Source: Balanoglossus misakiensis
Lineage: Eukaryota; Hemichordata
Length of the DNA stretch: 64,000 nucleotides
Assembly (NCBI GenBank): GCA_040954595.2
Contig: CM082590.2
Span: forward strand, 7,502,001 to 7,566,000
Direction: 5' to 3'
Part shown: positions 1 to 11,760 of the stretch, one piece after another
Layout of the letters: every line of letters starts with the position of its first letter
Numbering within the stretch: the first letter of the stretch is position 1
Notes under the pieces: generated by a model
The model's input: the letters and a program-made list of their open reading frames with translations, nothing else
Told to the model about the DNA's origin: nothing
Databases searched by the model: none
Program-made: the position numbers and the translations under genes

Positions 1-83
1 TATTGTGGAATTCTGGTCTGTGCAATAGTCCTGTACAGTGACTGTCTATTGGTCAGTGAGCACAATGGCACCAAAATAAAAGG

Positions 84-748
84 CACAATTTTAGGCTCAC
101 CTGTAACACCTGCTTAACTCATTAATTATGTGCATACCTAATTCTGGGCTAACTAAGAGGGCTAGAGGTTTCGTTCTTGTGGGACATGGACCAGTATAGG
201 GTCAAAATTTCTTGCCCAAATTTTGGGTGACCTCAGGTGACCTCTGACCTACTTTCCTATATCTCGGCATCCAGAGCAGGTACAGACTTGGCGTTTGGAG
301 GGTTGGGACTAAAATTGAAAAGCCAAATTGGGGGGTCACCTGTGACACCTGCATATCTCATTAATTATGTGCATACCTAATTCCAGCCTAACCAATAGTG
401 CTATAGGTTTGGTTTTTGTTGAACATGGACCAGTATAGGGTCAAAATTTCTTGCCCAAATTTTGTATGACCTCAGGTGACCTTTGACCTACTTTACCATA
501 TCTTGGCATCCAGAGCAGGTACAGACTAGGCGTTTGGAGGGTTGGGACTAAAATTGAAAAGGCAACACTGGGGGTCACCTGTGACACCTGCCTACCTCAT
601 GAATTATGTGCATACCTAATTCCAGGTTAACCGATAGGGTTATAGCTTTGGTTTTTGTTGAACATGGACCAGTATAGGGTCAAAATTTCTTTGCATGAAC
701 TCAGGTGACCTTTGACCTACTTTACCATATCTTGGCATCCAGAGCAGA
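84..748. repeat. 239-bp tandem repeat, about 2.8 copies
   Basis: Three successive units share the phrase ACCAGTATAGGGTCAAAA at about 190, 429 and 668, giving a 239-base period. The copies differ by point changes and a small deletion in the third. Each unit carries a 13-base TGACCTYTGACCT motif (238-250, 477-489, 706-718), which on the minus strand is a perfect direct repeat of AGGTCA with one-base spacing. The array lies inside the inferred first intron of the ceramide synthase-like gene. Confidence 0.9.
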
Positions 749-828
749 TATGCTTATTGCTATGTTGCACTTGCTATGTGCTATGTTGGCTTGGGCCCGC
801 TATTGCTGCTTGCAGCTATATTTGAAAA

Positions 829-1100
829 TTATGTCCACTTGGTCTAAAATTAAAGGGGAAAATCAGAAAAAATATGTGAAAATGTTGCACCACATTTTGA
901 CGTGCACAGGGTTAAACTGGATATGTGTTCTTCTGAATATTTTTTTTCTAAATTTTGATCACGACTTGCGGGCAGTGGAAAATCATGTCCACTTGGTCTA
1001 AAATTAAGAGGGAAAATCAGAAAAAATATGTGAAAACGATGAAAATGTTGCATCACATTTTGTCGTGCAACGGGTTAAAAATGTATTGTGTTCTTCTGAA
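829..1100. repeat. Tandem duplication of about 150 bp, AT-rich dispersed repeat
   Basis: The stretch starting ATGTCCACTTGGTCTAAAAT at about 830 recurs at about 986, followed both times by a similar AAATATGTGAAAATGTTGCA run. A diverged relative on the opposite strand lies at about 61,760-61,890 and another near 57,740-57,890, so this is a dispersed family. The open frames across it are repeat-derived. Confidence 0.75.
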
Positions 1101-1643
1101 TGGGTGAGTGTTTGTTGTTTGGGGAAACATGGTAACTAACTTGCTGATCAAGTAGCTATTCATAGTGTTTTGTTGTGTTATGTCGTGTTGTGTTGGTGAT
1201 CTGAAGCTGTGAGATAGAAACGCTGAAAAGAATTTTCCTGAATCTGGTTTCATGCCAACTTCTTTGAGTGTCCCCGAAGCCCGTTCTTGAATGAACTCTG
1301 GGGCCGGCTAACTGTGAAACGTGAGCATGTTTTCGCGTGTCAAACTGTATCAGGTCTGAAGTAGAATTTCGCCTGAGCGCTAGTCGACTGTCAGACCAGA
1401 GCTATAGTCCTGCCAGATCAATTTGCTGGCTTGATTCAAGATAAACGACATTGATCGAAATGCAAAATACAGCCAATATTTAATGTCCTACTTTGGTACC
1501 AGTTTATCCGGATTTAGTGCCACATCTGACCACTGAATGACCTTGACCATCATGCCACTTGCTTTAAGCAATCATGTTGAAGTCATGGAACAGTGATATG
1601 CATATTGACACAGGCCAACAACCCTGACCCATATTCCAAGTAC

Positions 1644-1895
1644 TTATAGCTGCCAAATTTCACATATTTTTTTCCACAGTAAAATACTTCAAATATATTC
1701 CCTATCCTCTAAAATCCTCACCATTAAGCCATATTACTTGCATTTGCATCAGATTGTCATCTCTTGGCGACACATACCACGATAGCTGCGTACTGTTTGT
1801 ATGGAGGCTGATTAAATCAGTGTGGCACTGTTTTAATACATAGCATGTTCAAATTGCAACACGCAGTCACAATCAGGCATCAATAAGGTTCATGT
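1644..1895. repeat. Dispersed repeat family G, copy 1
   Basis: The block begins near GCCAAATTTCACATATTTTT and includes CTGCGTACTGTTTGTATGGA. The same order of sequence recurs at 10,866-11,205 and 28,846-29,175. No terminal inverted repeat or coding region is visible. Confidence 0.8.
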
Positions 1896-2436
1896 CTGGA
1901 TTAGAATTCATTTGTCAAACAAAAACAATGACCATTATACATAGCCTTCTATAAGTCTACTGCCTTAAACCTTTCATACCCATTTTCCCGGCAAGACTAT
2001 TAGCTCGCCTTTTGGTAAACAGGGTAAATTTTCATGACCCCAGTGTAAGTGGCCACAGTACGGTAAACACTGTAAACCATGAATAGATGTGAGATATCAA
2101 TATCCTTTGAGCTTTGTGTATGTCACACAACCAGTACAATTTATAGACAACTGTACTGTGTACGAGTTCAGTGTTCTAACTCACCAACTGACCCAATCAG
2201 TCAGACATTATTACCTCTGAATCATACAATGACCTTCAAATCATAAATTATTTTCCGGCTCTCTCTCTCCGCAGGTGGGCCGTAAATTTTCATTTTCGAC
2301 AACTTGCAATAAAAGTTGGCCAGGGGTCTCTATTGACAGTCGCTGTTTACAACCAGACCTGTTTCTGCTTGTAGAAGGCTTTATCGAACGTGTCACCACT
2401 ACTGTGTTCTCGATGTGGAGACACACCTTGGATGGT

Positions 2437-2650
2437 ATACTGTAAAACACCTTATTTTCGCAAGTTGAAATTTTCGCGATATCGAGAGAGGCCACTGTTT
2501 CGCGAGTATTAATTTTCGCGTTCTCTTATTTCATTCACTGCATCGTTATCTGCAAAAACAATTTACGCGACTTTTTATTTTCAGGCTATTTTGGCTCTCG
2601 CGTATTTCGCGATAATTCATTGCTCGCGAAAATTAAGTGTTTTACAGTAC
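2437..2650. mobile_element. MITE family C (TA-flanked, TTTTCGCG-rich palindrome)
   Basis: The element is bounded by TACTGTAAAACAC at the left and GTGTTTTACAGTA at the right and is largely palindromic, rich in TTTTCGCGA and its complement. TA at both ends fits Tc1/mariner-type target duplication. Other copies are at 4,142, 19,232, 20,363, 33,639, 40,578 and 43,678. Confidence 0.85.
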
Positions 2651-3012
2651 TGTCACGTGTGTCAAAGGTCACTGCGCGGTCAACGCCACTGAAAATTTGC
2701 AATTGGTTATATTTGAATTTTCCATGGGAACAGTGATTATATGACTGTATACCTTTAATACACAGTTGTTTTTCTGTGAAACGTTTTGTGACCTTTGACC
2801 TTTTACGACATCCAGTTGGCGAACTGTAGATGCACTGTTGTCGCATAGCAGTGATAAATAATGCAGCGATGCAATAAATATCTCTCCGACACTCCATTAC
2901 AATAAAGAGGTCTTTGATGATCTTATAAGTTATTGCCGTATCCCTAGGGGCAATGCGCGAGTTGCAAGTAACTTTGGGTCAAGGACAACGTTGCATAGCA
3001 TTTGCATAAATT

Positions 3013-3100
3013 AAAGGTACACGGTATGCAAATTCAAATATAGCCAATCACAGATTTTCAATGGTTAGCAGTGGCACACGAGAAAATAGTGCGACCCAAT
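3013..3100. mobile_element. Partial MITE family F
   Basis: ATTAAAGGTACACGGT followed by ATGCAAATTCAAATATAGCC matches the left half of the TTAA-flanked family seen complete at 54,558-54,750. The right half is missing. Confidence 0.6.
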
Positions 3101-4141
3101 ATTCTTCACGATACTTACTTTTAAAACTTGCATTATACAACGGCTTTGAAAATTGTATGAAAATGTATTCATTATCCTATTGATAACAAAATTCTTTGTT
3201 TGAATTATGAATTTCTTATATTTTATTAATAAATCATTATAAAAATCATAGACCCTAGCGACTAAAGAGAAACTAATGCATTCAAGCATTTCAACAATTC
3301 AGAAATTCTTCACTTTATAGTAATTCTCTCATTGATAAATGCACATGGCAATCCAATTTTAACATGCTTTTTACAGAATGATTAATAGTTTGGTTAAAAT
3401 CGTAATACGAACCTGTCATTTGATAAAAGTCGAATATAAAATCAATAAAATCAAGGGCAACCACTCTCAATGTAATCCTATGAGGTCCATCTTAAAATTA
3501 TTTTTGTCTGTCAACTGAGGTAGAGATCCTCGAGGGTTGACCCCCCCCCCCCCTCCCCTGGCAGACAATTTGGATAGAAATCACCAAAAATAATGAATTC
3601 TGATATTTCAATCAGAAGGGTATCATATTATTTGTCTTAAAATGGGGTAAAAGTTGAACAAAACAGTATAAGGTTATTGTCGTTATGTAAACAAAAATTA
3701 TGTAAATATTTTCAATTTCAGATAAATTTAGAATAACTGAATTCCACACATAGAAAATATATTCGTAAGTCAACAGAAAAAATGTCTTATATAACGATAT
3801 GTAATAGTACCTATGCTCAAATCAGAACAAGATAAATTGGTTTCCAGATGTCTTGTTACTTGAGATTTTTAATGTAGGTTTTGCCTTCGAGGCATCAATG
3901 TTTTCAATGGTAAATTTTAAAATAAATTTACGTACCTATTCCAGTAAATAAGCAATATATTACTGTGCTCTGTTATTAAGAATTCTTAATCAGGTAATAG
4001 AATAAAATTTTAATGAACACTTCAATTATCAGCGATTAACAAATGAAATATCAATAATGGCGTATCTCTCCCATAATGAAAGTGAAAACTGAGACTTTCT
4101 ATTTTTGATTTTCTTTACTAATGCTGCATTAGAGGTACATG

Positions 4142-4349
4142 TACTGTAAAACGGGAAATTTTCGCGAACAATAAATTTTCACGAACTTCACAAGAACTAA
4201 AAAACGCAAAAATAAAGTCGCGTAAAAATGTTTTTCCGGAGATACCGATGCAGAGAAATACGAGAACGTGAAAATTAATCATCACGTAACAGTTGCCTCT
4301 TTTGATTGACGAAAATTTCCTGTCGCGAAAATAACCCGTTTTACAGTAT
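4142..4349. mobile_element. MITE family C copy
   Basis: It begins TACTGTAAAACGGG and ends CCCGTTTTACAGTA, with the same internal TTTTCGCG palindrome as 2,437-2,650. The terminal repeat is a CGGG subtype. Confidence 0.85.
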
Positions 4350-4510
4350 AATGAGACTGAAGAGTTCAATAAGAAATGAGTTAAAATACACACAAGGGTT
4401 TGAAATATTTGATGACCGATTAACCGACAATAAAAGTTTTGGTCACCTTAGTAAGTTTGGTATGCGTGAAAGTAGTTATCAGACTACCATGTTTTCACTG
4501 CTAAGGAAAG

Positions 4511-4830
4511 TCCAGTGTTTCATCTAGACGGGGGATGGGGGGAGGGGATTCGCCCCCTGTTGACATTTGGGCCATCCCAGGCAAAATAGGGGGCTTATGG
4601 GAGTGCGATACTTGTGACCATAAGACCCCAGTCTTTCTGCTTGGGATGGCCCATTTGGCACCCCCTAGCAATTTGTCAAGGGTGGACCACAGCTGCCCCT
4701 TAAAATGATGTCACTCATATGTTGGAGATATTACATTCCCCCCCCCCCCTTACCAGAGTGGAATCCCCCCCAAATATTCTGGCATAGGGGGAAATATCCT
4801 CCCTACTGAAGTCAGACAGACTAGATTTTT
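4511..4830. mobile_element. MITE family D (CAGTGTTTCAT ends), right end lost
   Basis: The left end CAGTGTTTCATCTAGACGGG and a G/C-run interior with AATTTGTCAAGGG match complete copies at 15,087-15,319 and 31,929-32,144. This copy has an internal extra segment and no clear ATGAAACACTG end. The CAGTG terminus resembles hAT elements, but no clean 8-base target duplication was found. Confidence 0.7.
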
Positions 4831-5620
4831 GGGGGTGAGCGTGGGGGTGTGGCACCATGGTAACAGTAACCAGGGCTCCGCCTTTAATAAAAACACCAGT
4901 GGAATCAAAATAGCCAATTTACTGTAACTGGCAAATAAATGACTCGTCCGCCACTTGCATGACCTCTATGTGACCCTTACATCCTGGCATTTTGTTGCAT
5001 GAGTTTACCACCGACCCTATACCATCAGACCACCTATGGTTGCCCATAGAAACACACTGACCGTAATACATCCTTCACTACCTACTGACTTCCAAGAAAA
5101 ATGCTAAAAATAACAGCTTTGGTGGTTGAGTTTATAAGTGAGGTTTCTAGCTCTAAACAGACGTAGAAATCACAGATTATTAATGAGTAACCGAGGGTCG
5201 GTTCTGTTGACATCATTATCACGTGCCTTTCTGTTCGGACTTCGAAATGTTGTTATCAAACACTAGTGGGTCATCAATACCTTAGTTACATGATGCGATG
5301 ACACGATTTTTGTCATAGCAGGTCGTGCTGGCAAAAACTTTCATATTATATTCAAGATCGTTGGCGATTTTGAGAGTATTGTCATAGACAGGGTGTGAAA
5401 CCTACTACAGTACTGTCTATATCAGTCACGCTTGTCATGTACATGTACAGTCATTACTGCGTTACATAAATATGACTAGACATGTGACTTTACAGAATCG
5501 CGAAGTCTACGATGCAGCGATCCAGCCAAAAATGCACTTGTGAGACACTACTGATGCATATCCTCGCTCTGTGGTCATTATTTGAGATCCACTCACTCAA
5601 AAATGTCCGGTTTTACTTAC

Positions 5621-5878
5621 CTTGAAAACTAGATCACACACGCCGTACCGCATAAGTGTCCACAGCAGGGCGAAGCCGAAGATAAGACTGGCGTCGGTCG
5701 CTGAACAGTAAAAGTGACGGAATTGCGCGAAATAGCTGAAGTTTTCGGGGATCTCGTTGAGCAGCTGCAGCTGGCATGGAATGACGGCTTTCACCATCTC
5801 TATATACCCCGGCATCGGCATAAAATCGTCATCTTGGCCCGTGGTTCTAAGACCATACACTTCACTATCTGCGGCCAT
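5621..5878 (-). CDS. CERS1: Ceramide synthase 1-like, first coding exon only
   Basis: On the minus strand an ATG at 5,878 opens 86 codons, ending at TTCAAG|GTAAGT with the donor at 5,620. The predicted N terminus has a Met-Pro-x-Tyr stretch near residues 20-26 and one hydrophobic segment at about 64-82 (LIFGFALLWTLMRYGVC), then VFK. Order and spacing resemble the start of animal ceramide synthase 1, an ER membrane N-acyltransferase that joins fatty acyl-CoA to sphingoid base. The catalytic TLC (Lag1) domain would be in later exons, which I did not find; they are presumably past the left end of the window. The assignment rests on one short, poorly conserved exon, so another ER multi-span protein is possible. 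The upstream side (5,879-5,950) is the likely 5' untranslated and promoter region. Confidence 0.55.
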
Positions 5879-8205
5879 GTTTTTTTCTCTCTACTACTCA
5901 GATGATCGACAGACATTCAGCGAAACCATTCAACTGACAGGGGTGAGCAGCACGCTTCATTAAAATTTGCCAATCGCGTTCAAAATTAATTTCACAATTC
6001 ATGCTGTTATATACAGATATTCATAACTATATCATGTACTTTCTTGTGTTTGGTTAAATATGAGCAAATTGGGTTCTATGAACAAACCCCTCCAGATGTA
6101 AAACTTCCCTTTTTAAGTGATGTTGTGGTCCAGGTGTTGGGAGGAATTCACTTGGCCACTAACAGTCAGATCGCACGGCATTCATTAACATATGCAAATG
6201 AAGAAAGTACTTCAAACCATGTAGCCGTTAGAGTGGGCCCCGCTGAAGGGTCGCGAAATAGGCCATTTTTTTACTCGATATTATAGAGCTGTTTTCAGGC
6301 GATGTGGATTATTTTAAGACAAAACCGTGGATTCACTTGAAGGTAGGTATACTTGATTGTTACTGAATGATTTTTTGGCAACTTCTGTCGAGTAGTTTCT
6401 TTGTAATCACGAAATTTCTGACGACTGTGAAAAAACACATAGCGTTGACATCCTCTCGATTATTTTTAAGCTGACCGTTACACATGGATTTTACCACGAA
6501 ATTTCAAACTTTTATCAAAATATAGACATCAAACTCCCTCTCTTTGAGTTTTCATTCACTTCCAAGCTTTGATAGTGACGATATGACCAGTTCAATTTTG
6601 TTTACCTTTCAACCTGTGAGCGCCATTTTGTTTACTTTTCAACCCGTGAGCGCCACTTCTTCTGCAAAATGGCGGGAGAAGACAGCATGCATGTGTACGT
6701 ATATACGCTGGCGCAGGCTTGATCCTGGGTTGTACCAGCTGCGTAGTTTTCCCTCCTCTCTCGTGCGAAGAAATTTTGATTGCTGATATGTAATCCCGAG
6801 TTTTACTAAACCCTAACAATTATTTTATGAAGGTTTGCCCGTCAAGGAAACTCACTTTTTTTAATTTTATTGTTCTTTCAGATTGATGAAGACTGATTTT
6901 TGTGGTGGTGGTGTTGCAGTTGACTGTTTTATTTTAGCTGTCTGAGTTGACAATTTATTCTGTATTTTGTTGTATTTTTAACTCTTTATCCTGTATTTTG
7001 TAGTAGTATTTTGAACACTGTTTAATAAATAAATTACTATTATTATTATTTATCGACCCAATGCAATGATGACAAATCGCTCGCCTTCAGACACAAATGT
7101 TGTATTTATTGCGTATATCATCAGCGAATAAAGGGAAGTGGTTTCGAAGTTACACTTGGCATTTTCGAAAAGTCTACTTATATCCCACGATGCGGAGAAA
7201 AAAATATATACAAAATACGTCAGCTGAGCTCCTCACGAACGGTAAACCTGGCATTCTGTGCATGGGTAATCAAATATTTGTTTGTAGCCCAATGTAGGCG
7301 AACGGTGTGGAGCACCCGGGCGCGGCACTCGTGCGATTGATCGATGTTGTGTCGAAATCAGGCCAGTAATTAAGTTAAAACTTGGCTGATATGTTACCTT
7401 AGAGTGTTATACACTATCCAGTAACTTTTACTTGACAAGTGTCTTTTAGAAACTTTTCCCCACGATAAACGTGTCGTTTCACGAGCAACGCAACACTTCC
7501 GTATTTACAAGCCTAACATGGAGAGGTCAACGTAGGGCCTATACTTCCGGGTCATATCGTCGAACTACATCGATTATTTTTAAGCTGACCGTTACACAAG
7601 CATTTCGAGTTAATTTCTTTTCACGGATGTTGGGACCGATATTAGACCTATCTGTCACGAAAACTTGGTTAACTTCCGAGGTCGTCTTCAAATGATTTTT
7701 GGCACGTTTGTGGACGTCTCTTCCGAGGTCACCAACATACCACCGAAAACACGCTAAAAACTACTACTATTACCGACAGATTCTCATAAAATTTACGTCT
7801 GCAGTGCAAAATAGGAATCACTTTCGAAATTTATCGAGCTAGCATGGTATTTTATTGTACCACGGAGTGTAAAAATCAAGTTGAAAATCACCTTGAAAAC
7901 TGGCCTATTGCCGTCTGTTTGAAAATTAACGGTCGCTGGCTTGACGAACTTTCATATGCAAATGAGCACCGTGCGATCTGACTGCTAAATCACTTGCATG
8001 TAATATGTACTTGAAAAGTTCACGCTTGTTGTGCGTGATAAATGTAGTTTGTGGGGGACGGGACGTACCATGGGGCCTGGGGAGGGTGTAGACATAAAAT
8101 GTTTGTTTTGGGGTTGGGGAGAATAAACAGTACATGTATTTACATGAAGACCCGACGTGAACTTTTCCCAGTTTATTTGTCTAACGGAACGCGGTTATGT
8201 TGCAT

Positions 8206-8207
8206 GT

Positions 8208-8275
<68 letters not shown>

Positions 8276-8305
8276 GCTCTCTCTCTCTAGCTCTCTCTCG
8301 CTCTC
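8206..8305. repeat. TC dinucleotide microsatellite
   Basis: An almost pure CT/TC run continues to about 8,274 and then becomes interrupted by AGCT blocks. Leu-Ser repeat frames across it are artefacts of the repeat. Confidence 0.95.
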
Positions 8306-8784
8306 CTTCTGAAATGAATGAAAAATACTATTTCTGGAAACAAAGTGAAACTCATTTCATAAAATGTCGCGTTTCATGCCTCTGACCTTTGACACAGTGA
8401 AAAGTACACGCGCCACTTTCATTTTCGTGTCCATTTCCTGATTCGCGTGAAATGCGAGTATTGATGGCAAAACGGCGTGGTAAATTCTGTTATTTTTAAA
8501 TGAACGATTGTCTGAACTAAATATCAGTTTTATGATCCAAATTGTGTTTATACACGACCATCAGCTGTTGCGCGTTGACTTTCAATGTCGTTTGCGAGAG
8601 TAGATGGATGACCTCATCTTTTGGGGTCAATCAAAGGACACACATGTTGCCGCTGCTGATGACGGTTGCCCAAGGCGACAAAAGTGAAATGACAAATAAA
8701 CTTTCTCCCTTAGTCTCGCCATCACGTGGCCATGACAACTACTGGAAGATAAGGACATGTCGCAAAGGCAGATTTAGAGAATAA

Positions 8785-8990
8785 GGGGAGAACCATTTTA
8801 ATCCTGGGAGGGTAGAGAATCAGCTTTTTTCAGCTACTGTTCAATACAGCAATTTTGTTATTGCCAGTCCTAGTTTTTTTTTTCTCAAGGCATTGCAGAA
8901 AAAAAGTGTTTTTCCTCCGCACAATCTTCCAATATGTTCTTTTCTTCAAAAAACCCTCTATCTATCTCAAGATTGGGTGCATACTGGACA
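8785..8990. mobile_element. MITE family H, partial
   Basis: AAGGGGAGAACCATTTTAAT marks the left end of the family seen complete at 53,042-53,260. The interior is diverged and no right terminus was found. Confidence 0.5.
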
Positions 8991-10509
8991 CTTTCACACA
9001 GTAAAACATGAGTCTACCCACGTCAATCATTAGAGCGTGTTGAAATACAGGCCTATTTCTGTACATTTCTTTTTATAATTTCTTCAAACTTCTTCATATA
9101 TTATTGGTAAGTATATTTTCCTTGCCAAATCAACCATTCTCCCCACTATTTCACATCTTGAACGGACTATCTGTTTCAGACCATGCTTTTAGCAGGATTT
9201 TTCACGTGTGCTAAACTTCCACTGGTTAGCGCCCTCAATGTTAAGAACTGGTTTTTCTCTCTCCAGTGAGAGTGATAACCCAGCGAGAAATATAATATTA
9301 TTATCAACTTTCCTAAAATCACGTAGACGTTAAAAAGTCAAGAGACGGGTGGCTAAGGACTTGATAAACTGGTTAGCTACGAAGTAAGCAAGTGTACAGA
9401 AATATTGACAAACTTCGTTATTACATTTGTTTTATTTTAATTATACTAAACTATTATTTTTCGCTATGCTTTAAAACACTGGTCTGGATTCTGTAGACTG
9501 TATTTATGCGATAATATGGCGAAGATAAACGCATAACGCTACATGGACCGCGCATGACGTTAAATGCGAATCTTGCAAACAGCCGATTCCCAGTCACTTA
9601 GTATCAAATAAAGGCTAGGATTGTTACCGTGGCAACAGTGACGTGAAAAAAAACGCCCACGTAAAGAAGCTCTGTTAATGCGAAATACTTCTGCATATTT
9701 CAAAATCAAGGACGGGTTTCGTGGTTTTTGAGGTACCTTAGTACAATGCAGTTCAAAGGTAGATGATTTTGTTGTTATTTTGAAATCATCGATCATTTGC
9801 ATGATTATGTGGCGTTCAAGTTGAGCGTGAACGCGTTAATATTGACGCGCGCGCGTGGACGCGTCTGTCCTGCATTAACCTGCGGGTCTCTACTCTATAG
9901 AGGTTGCAATTTACTTGATACAAGGACCAGCTCAAATTACATTGTGACGAGCTGGTATACTAGCATTGTTTCTTTCAACGATTTTTGTTTAATTATAATG
10001 TTGAGAATTAAGATACCTGAGCGCGCTTGCGTTTGGGGAAAGCACGCGCGCGCACGCTTCGGCGCGCAGTCCTATGCATCACACACGCGCCATATACCAT
10101 AACATCAGTAGGCGCATTTGCAAAGAGTGACAGATTTGTGGATATTTTTACAATCACAAACATCTACAAGACAGAGATTAACTGTTATTTTTATGTCTTG
10201 TGTTGAAGCTGCAAAATGTACAGAAACGCCTGTTGCATGGCTGGAATACGCTTGCTTGACAATGACGTCATTATATAAGCGCGGAACGGCGCTATTACTG
10301 GGCTATCCAAAACACAGGTCCATGATATTTACGCATACTGCCCTTTTAAAACATTTCGGTTATTTTAAGTAATTCATTTACATACTTATCTTATAATAAA
10401 TTTGCAGTTTAATAATAGAAATGTTCTTGTATTTGTATGACACCTTACACATACAGCTTACTTTGACAAAGAAAATATAAAAAGCCTTAAAATATTTTAG
10501 GACCGGAGT

Positions 10510-10607
10510 AATTTATTACCTCTTTCACCGCCATGGTTTGGTCCAAATCTACTGTTTTCTATGGTAAAGTTGGACCTCTATAGAGGGAAGTGGGGATGAA
10601 AGGGTAA
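10510..10607. mobile_element. MITE family A copy (about 92 bp)
   Basis: The core CCATGGTTTGGTCCAAATC, then TTTTCTATGGTAAAGTTGGA and a closing GATGAAAGGGTAA, matches the consensus of family A. The left TTAA is degraded. Confidence 0.8.
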
Positions 10608-10865
10608 TGGATGCGCCTGCTAACGTCAGCGTCTGCCTCAATGTGTATGAGTCATCGTCTGCAAAGCTAGCTGTGTTTTCAACGATTAATCTAGGTTACC
10701 CAGACGTCGACCCCCTTTAGTTTTACTTATGATTTCCTCAAAACATATAAGTACCAGTAGAGCCTACGGTGGTAGCAGGATTGGTCTGGTATGTATAGCG
10801 CCACCAGTGTGAGATATTCGACAGGGAACCACGCATGCTTACTATAAACTGCCAGCGACCATTGA

Positions 10866-11205
10866 CTGTTAAAAGAAGCCAAATTTCACATATTTTTTCC
10901 ACAGTAAAATACTTCAAATCTATTCCCTATCCTGTAAAATCCTCACCATTAAGCTATACATGTGTATTACTTGCATTTGCATCAGTTTGTCATCTCTTTT
11001 CGCAACGCATACCAAGATCGCTGCGTACTGTTTATATGGAGGCTGATTAAATTGGTGCGGCACCGTTTTAATACATAGCGTGTTCAAATTGCAACATGCA
11101 GTCACAATCGGGCATCGATAAGTTGTTCATGTATACCTATCAGTAAGCTTATTTAGATGGACCAATTTGAGTAGGAAAATAAAATCATGAAAATGATGCA
11201 AAATG
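10866..11205. repeat. Dispersed repeat family G, copy 2
   Basis: It matches 1,644-1,895 and extends further right through AGTAAGCTTATTTAGATGGA, as does the copy at 28,846-29,175. Confidence 0.8.
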
Positions 11206-11539
11206 TGGCAGCAGAGGTTATAAAACCAAATGATGAAACGGTAAGAGGCTTTACAATTCTAGTTTACGTGTTACTTTCGTGAAGCGCTGTTGTCATAAAG
11301 TTTGTAAGTATCACCGTATGTGCATCCGTATAAGACTATACTCTACCGATAAAGCGAAGTTGTTACAAACGTGACGGAGAAAACGTGTTTTTGATTTTTT
11401 TAAATCAAGAACTTTTTGTGAACGATGGGAATATAACGAGTATAATTTTATAGAGTCGAATTGTTTTAATATCAGTTTTTTGACACAAATTATTGCTTAT
11501 TTGGTGTTTATATACTCGAACATGACATTATAGTACATG

Positions 11540-11760
11540 TACATATACATGTAGTACTAGTACAGTCGACGTCCACACACGAATGTGGGCGTGTCCTCCG
11601 TCAGACGACCCCACACTTCGCAAGCTACCCTCCCCTGTGAAACGATATAGTCTCGCCCAATCAACAAATGGCGTAATTGTACTGAACCTGCGCACTTGCA
11701 TCATCCGGGCACCCGAGCGTACGCGGGAAATGGACTCCTGATGTGATATTGAGTTTGTGG
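11540..11760 (+). promoter_or_regulatory. Possible promoter and noncoding exon 1 of CTDSPL2
   Basis: This is locally richer in CpG, contains CCCAATCAACAAATGGCG (a CCAAT box) at about 11,655, and ends in TTTGTG|GTAAGT, a strong splice donor at 11,760. The first CTDSPL2 coding exon begins at an acceptor (16,900|16,901) and has only 19 untranslated bases, so an upstream noncoding exon is expected. Linking the two is inference. Confidence 0.35.

Larger units (their letters stand above)
1..5620 (-). other. Presumed first intron of the CERS1-like gene
   Basis: No exon was recognised to the left of 5,621 on either strand. The stretch holds the 239-bp repeat array, family C, D, F and G elements and a C homopolymer near 3,540. 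Because exon 1 at 5,621-5,878 reads leftwards and ends in a good splice donor, the rest of that gene should lie here or beyond the window edge. That placement is inference. Confidence 0.5.
5879..11500. other. Intergenic DNA, no recognised gene
   Basis: No frame in this stretch looked like a known protein. It contains a tandem pair of 28-29-base units around 6,598-6,655 and a 28-base direct repeat at about 6,459 and 7,569. It also contains a TC microsatellite, alternating CG runs near 9,845 and 10,045, and family A, G and H repeats. The left edge probably includes the promoter of the CERS1-like gene. Confidence 0.5.

Noticed and set aside
8197-8385. Ser-Leu repeat open frames
   Set aside because: They are translations of the TC microsatellite.
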